7,525 bases of DNA, taken from assembly GCA_030044775.1 (NCBI GenBank), contig JASICF010000536.1, positions 1 to 7,525 on the forward strand, read 5' to 3'. Below the pieces are notes generated by a model. The model ran no database searches. It saw only the letters and a list, made by a program, of their open reading frames with translations, and was not told the origin of the DNA. The position numbers and the translations under genes were made by a program. This document shows, piece by piece, positions 5,876 to 7,525 of the stretch. The DNA comes from Candidatus Sulfotelmatobacter sp. (lineage in GTDB: Bacteria; Acidobacteriota; Terriglobia; Terriglobales; Acidobacteriaceae). Within the stretch, counting starts at the first letter, position 1; every line of letters starts with the position of its first letter.

Positions 5876-6844
5876 TCAGCTTCTTTCCAACTCTATCCGG
5901 TTCCAGCCGGCGAGATTCGCACCAGCATCATACGTGCTCTCGAGAAAACTGAGAAGCGCTTTGCGCGGCGAGGGAGCGTTGCGGACATCGTCGTACAGGA
6001 GAATAAATTCCTTCAGTTGGGGATCGTAAAACGCCTGCGAGGGCTCGATCTTCTGTTCAGCGAAGCCAGTCGGCTCCGGGGCGGCGTAGGCGTAAAAGGC
6101 TGGGCCTTTGTATCCGGCTCCCGGCCAGAAACCTGCGCTGATGACTTCGTGCGAATAGGCTTCGCGGGTGATGGCATCGGCGCCGGGACGCTCGGGCGCG
6201 CGGCGCCCGGAAAAGCGAGTCACGCAGAGATCGAAACTGCCCCAGAAAAAATGGACAGGGCTGTCTTTGCCGATGAATCGGGCGCGAAATTCCTGAAAAA
6301 TGTTCTCGCACAGGATGAGGATGTGCCAGAAGCGCGCGGCATATTCGGGGTCGTAGGCAGCATGCTGAATATCGTCTTCGAAGCGAATGGGATTGGGAAC
6401 TTCGCAGGGCATGGTCCAGATTTTCACCTCGATGCCGAGCGAGCGCAGCGCAGACATGAAGGCGGCGTAGAAATCGGCGACCGATTGCGGCCGCAGAGGC
6501 AGAGTTTTCGATGGTCCCCAACTGGTTTGGATCACGAGCTTGTGCTCGATGAAGTCGAATTGAATCTCGAATATCTCGCCGCCATAAGGAATGGCTGAAG
6601 TGGTCAGGCCGCGGGCGTTGACGTAAAGAGGTACTTCCCACCAGTGATTGATGAGAGGAGTGAGCGCGAGGCGGACTTTTCCGACAACCTGAGTCCACAT
6701 GTGGAGTGTGGCGTAAGTATCCTGCCAGGCCGCGAGCGGCAGTTCGGGCCACGGGTTTCGGCTTGGGATGTGTGGTTGGGCGGCGATGGCGAATCTCCGC
6801 GGAAATGGTACCACTGATTGGCGGCCCGGGCCTGGAGCCGCCAC
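5876..6844 (-). CDS. DUF5996 family protein
   Basis: A 322-codon frame from GTG 6844. The conserved part starts at about residue 30 with NPWPELPLAAWQDTYATLHM, then WTQVVGKVRLALTPLINHWW and EVPLYVNARGLTTSAIPY, all typical of DUF5996. It ends with a C-terminal half containing HFFWGSFDLCVTRFSGR, then EVISAGFWPGAG and GPAFYAYAAPEP. Members have no established biochemical function. No signal peptide or membrane helix is seen, so it is probably cytoplasmic. The exact start is uncertain. The GTG at 6844 abuts the repeat block and its best ribosome-binding site (GAGGA) is rather far upstream; another GTG about ten codons in lacks one altogether. The upstream repeat may have replaced the native leader. 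A 362-codon frame in another phase over the same DNA is an arginine-rich shadow continued through the repeats. Confidence 0.85.
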   Translation of the reverse strand: MAAPGPGRQSVVPFPRRFAIAAQPHIPSRNPWPELPLAAWQDTYATLHMWTQVVGKVRLALTPLINHWWEVPLYVNARGLTTSAIPYGGEIFEIQFDFIEHKLVIQTSWGPSKTLPLRPQSVADFYAAFMSALRSLGIEVKIWTMPCEVPNPIRFEDDIQHAAYDPEYAARFWHILILCENIFQEFRARFIGKDSPVHFFWGSFDLCVTRFSGRRAPERPGADAITREAYSHEVISAGFWPGAGYKGPAFYAYAAPEPTGFAEQKIEPSQAFYDPQLKEFILLYDDVRNAPSPRKALLSFLESTYDAGANLAGWNRIELERS

Positions 6845-6850
6845 TCAAAA

Positions 6851-6943
6851 GCAGGTTCCTCACCGAATCTGCGGTTCGGTTCGGAATGACATCACCAGCA
6901 GGTTCCTCACCGACCGTACAGGTCGGTTCGGAATGACATCGCC
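6851..6943. repeat. Tandem pair of 47-bp palindromic repeats with compensatory changes
   Basis: The copies at 6851-6897 and 6898-6943 both begin GCAGGTTCCTCACCGA and end GGTTCGGAATGACATC. The middle is a small hairpin that differs in sequence but keeps its pairing. Copy 1 is CCGAAT-CTGCG-GTTCGG (five Watson-Crick pairs plus one T-G). Copy 2 is CCGACC-GTACA-GGTCGG (six Watson-Crick pairs). Two stem positions have changed on both sides, which points to selection or mechanism acting on the fold, as in REP-like elements. Confidence 0.8.
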
Positions 6944-6991
6944 TGTTTGATTCGAAATCAGAGCGCGGCTCTGAAGGGCCGCTCTTCGAAC

Positions 6992-7060
6992 GATAAAGCA
7001 AATTTGTGGGCGTCGCCGTGTTCCCACCCAACGAAAAGCACGTTGGGTGGGGCAGCCACG
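6992..7060. repeat. Long-hairpin repeat unit, copy 1
   Basis: It begins GATAAAGCAAATTTGTGGG and contains a perfect 11-bp stem CCCACCCAACG (7023-7033) with CGTTGGGTGGG (7041-7051) around the 7-nt loop AAAAGCA, then ends GGCAGCCACG. Its right-hand neighbour at 7071-7142 is nearly the same. Hairpins with this GGGTGGG arm are, to my knowledge, frequent between genes in acidobacterial genomes. Confidence 0.8.
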
Positions 7061-7070
7061 GTCTTCCAGT

Positions 7071-7142
7071 GATAAAGCAGATTTGTGGGTGCGCCTTCCG
7101 TGTTCCCACCCAACGAAAAGCACGTTGGGTGGGGCAGCCACG
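7071..7142. repeat. Long-hairpin repeat unit, copy 2
   Basis: It begins GATAAAGCAGATTTGTGGG and carries the same 11-bp stem and loop at 7105-7133 as copy 1, including an identical AAAAGCA loop, and the same GGCAGCCACG end. Between GTGGG and GTTCCC it is 3 bp longer than copy 1 and has diverged, while stem, loop and flanks are conserved. Confidence 0.8.
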
Positions 7143-7146
7143 CAAG

Positions 7147-7208
7147 CAGCAGGTCCCTCCACTGCGCTCGTTTTTCCTGACGGAAAAACAGGCTTCGGTC
7201 GGGATGAC
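7147..7208. repeat. Related repeat unit with an inner perfect hairpin
   Basis: The ends AGCAGGTCCCTC and TCGGGATGAC match the tandem pair at 6851-6943, but the middle is longer. It contains GTTTTTCC-TGAC-GGAAAAAC (7170-7189), a perfect 8-bp stem with a 4-nt loop. On the minus strand this hairpin lies just downstream of the acetamidase stop codon, so it could also slow or end that transcript. It lacks a following T-run and is not called a terminator. Confidence 0.65.
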
Positions 7209-7224
7209 AACTGAGAGGATCTGC

Positions 7225-7524
7225 CTAGCGCTTTCTTGGCGGCAGATATTTTTTCTGAATAGAGGCCACGATTACATAATTGGGATCGACCATTTCGTTG
7301 AGATGAATTTTTCCGACCTGCGAAAGCAATTCGTAGGCATCGAGTTCAGATAGGCCGTAGTCGTTGTGAATCCAGTGGACGAGTTCGGTGAAGGCGATGC
7401 GCAGGGCATCATCGAGCGGACGATAAGCGCCGACCGTCATGATAGCGTCGTCGTTTTCAAATTGCGGCCAGGATATGGTGCGGCCTTTGATGACGGTGAG
7501 TTGAACGTGGGCTTTCAGCGGAAC
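7225..7524 (-). CDS. Acetamidase/formamidase family protein, C-terminal part (start outside window)
   Basis: The visible 99 residues are in frame to the right edge and end at the TAG at 7225-7227. They read VPLKAHVQLTVIKGRTISWP, then QFENDDAIMTVGAYRPLDDA, then ELVHWIHNDYGLSELDAYEL and LSQVGKIHLNEMVDPNYVIV, ending SIQKKYLPPRKR. This is the C-terminal signature of the FmdA/AmdA family (ALDDALRxA, YGL-x-AYxLLSQ, MVDPxYxV, IPKxYL). These metal-dependent enzymes hydrolyse formamide, acetamide or similar amides to the acid plus ammonia. The catalytic N-terminal part is outside the window, so substrate and any signal peptide cannot be judged. The internal ATG at 7440 lies inside the conserved domain and is not the start. 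Confidence 0.9.
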   Translation of the reverse strand, partial: VPLKAHVQLTVIKGRTISWPQFENDDAIMTVGAYRPLDDALRIAFTELVHWIHNDYGLSELDAYELLSQVGKIHLNEMVDPNYVIVASIQKKYLPPRKR

Positions 7525-7525
7525 T

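Larger units (their letters stand above)
6845..7224. other. Intergenic repeat block, no gene
   Basis: This 380-bp region separates the acetamidase/formamidase gene from the DUF5996 gene. It is made mostly of palindromic repeats: a tandem pair (6851-6943), two copies of a long-hairpin unit (6992-7060 and 7071-7142) and a related single unit (7147-7208). Minus-strand open frames across it (for example 6860-7210) are translations of the repeats and are not called. It must contain the 3' end signals of the acetamidase transcript and the leader of the DUF5996 gene. Confidence 0.8.

Noticed and set aside
6992..7142. Possible CRISPR array
   Set aside because: Only two units, each with a long internal hairpin and no regular unique spacers; no cas genes nearby.
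6057..7145. 362-codon minus-strand frame
   Set aside because: It is a shadow of the DUF5996 gene extended through the palindromic repeats; arginine-rich, without domain signature.

Overview
The window looks like chromosomal DNA of an acidobacterium (Acidobacteriota, probably class Terriglobia). Several signs point there together: a secreted HAF-repeat protein, a GAF protein with a C-terminal zinc ribbon, a DUF5996 protein, a UBP-type zinc-finger protein, and intergenic palindromic repeats with a GGTTCCTC...GGAATGAC or GGGTGGG-hairpin core. This assignment rests on family recognition and was not computed.

Layout. Positions 3-1415 (minus) hold most of a secreted adenosine deaminase of the ADGF/ADA2-like type, whose C-terminus runs off the left edge. 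After a short spacer with one degenerate repeat come two minus-strand genes, probably one operon: an RNase HI-like protein (2499-2897) followed 9 nt later by a GAF/zinc-ribbon protein (1584-2489). Positions 2898-4513 are of a different kind, poor in genes and apparently lower in GC. They contain a small direct/inverted repeat cluster, a strongly structured plus-strand RNA segment that I read as the 5' part (domain I) of a degenerate group II intron, an orphan membrane protein (3616-4137, minus), and the last ~50 codons of a DDE-type transposase (minus). I read this stretch as a graveyard of mobile elements.

Positions 4514-5524 (plus) encode an exported HAF-repeat protein with a good sigma70-like promoter at 4365-4393. 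It converges on a minus-strand UBP zinc-finger gene (5543-5815), behind which lies a DUF5996 gene (5876-6844, minus). Positions 6845-7224 contain no gene but three kinds of palindromic repeat. The right edge (7225-7524, minus) is the C-terminal 99 residues of an acetamidase/formamidase.

No single pathway links all the genes. Extracellular purine-nucleoside deamination and amide hydrolysis are both nitrogen-scavenging activities, but the two genes lie about 6 kb apart and there is no evidence that they act together. I found no convincing defence system, CRISPR array, tRNA or rRNA. The most unusual content is the intron-like RNA with its neighbours, the RNase H with an altered fourth active-site residue, and the repeat block with compensatory stem changes.
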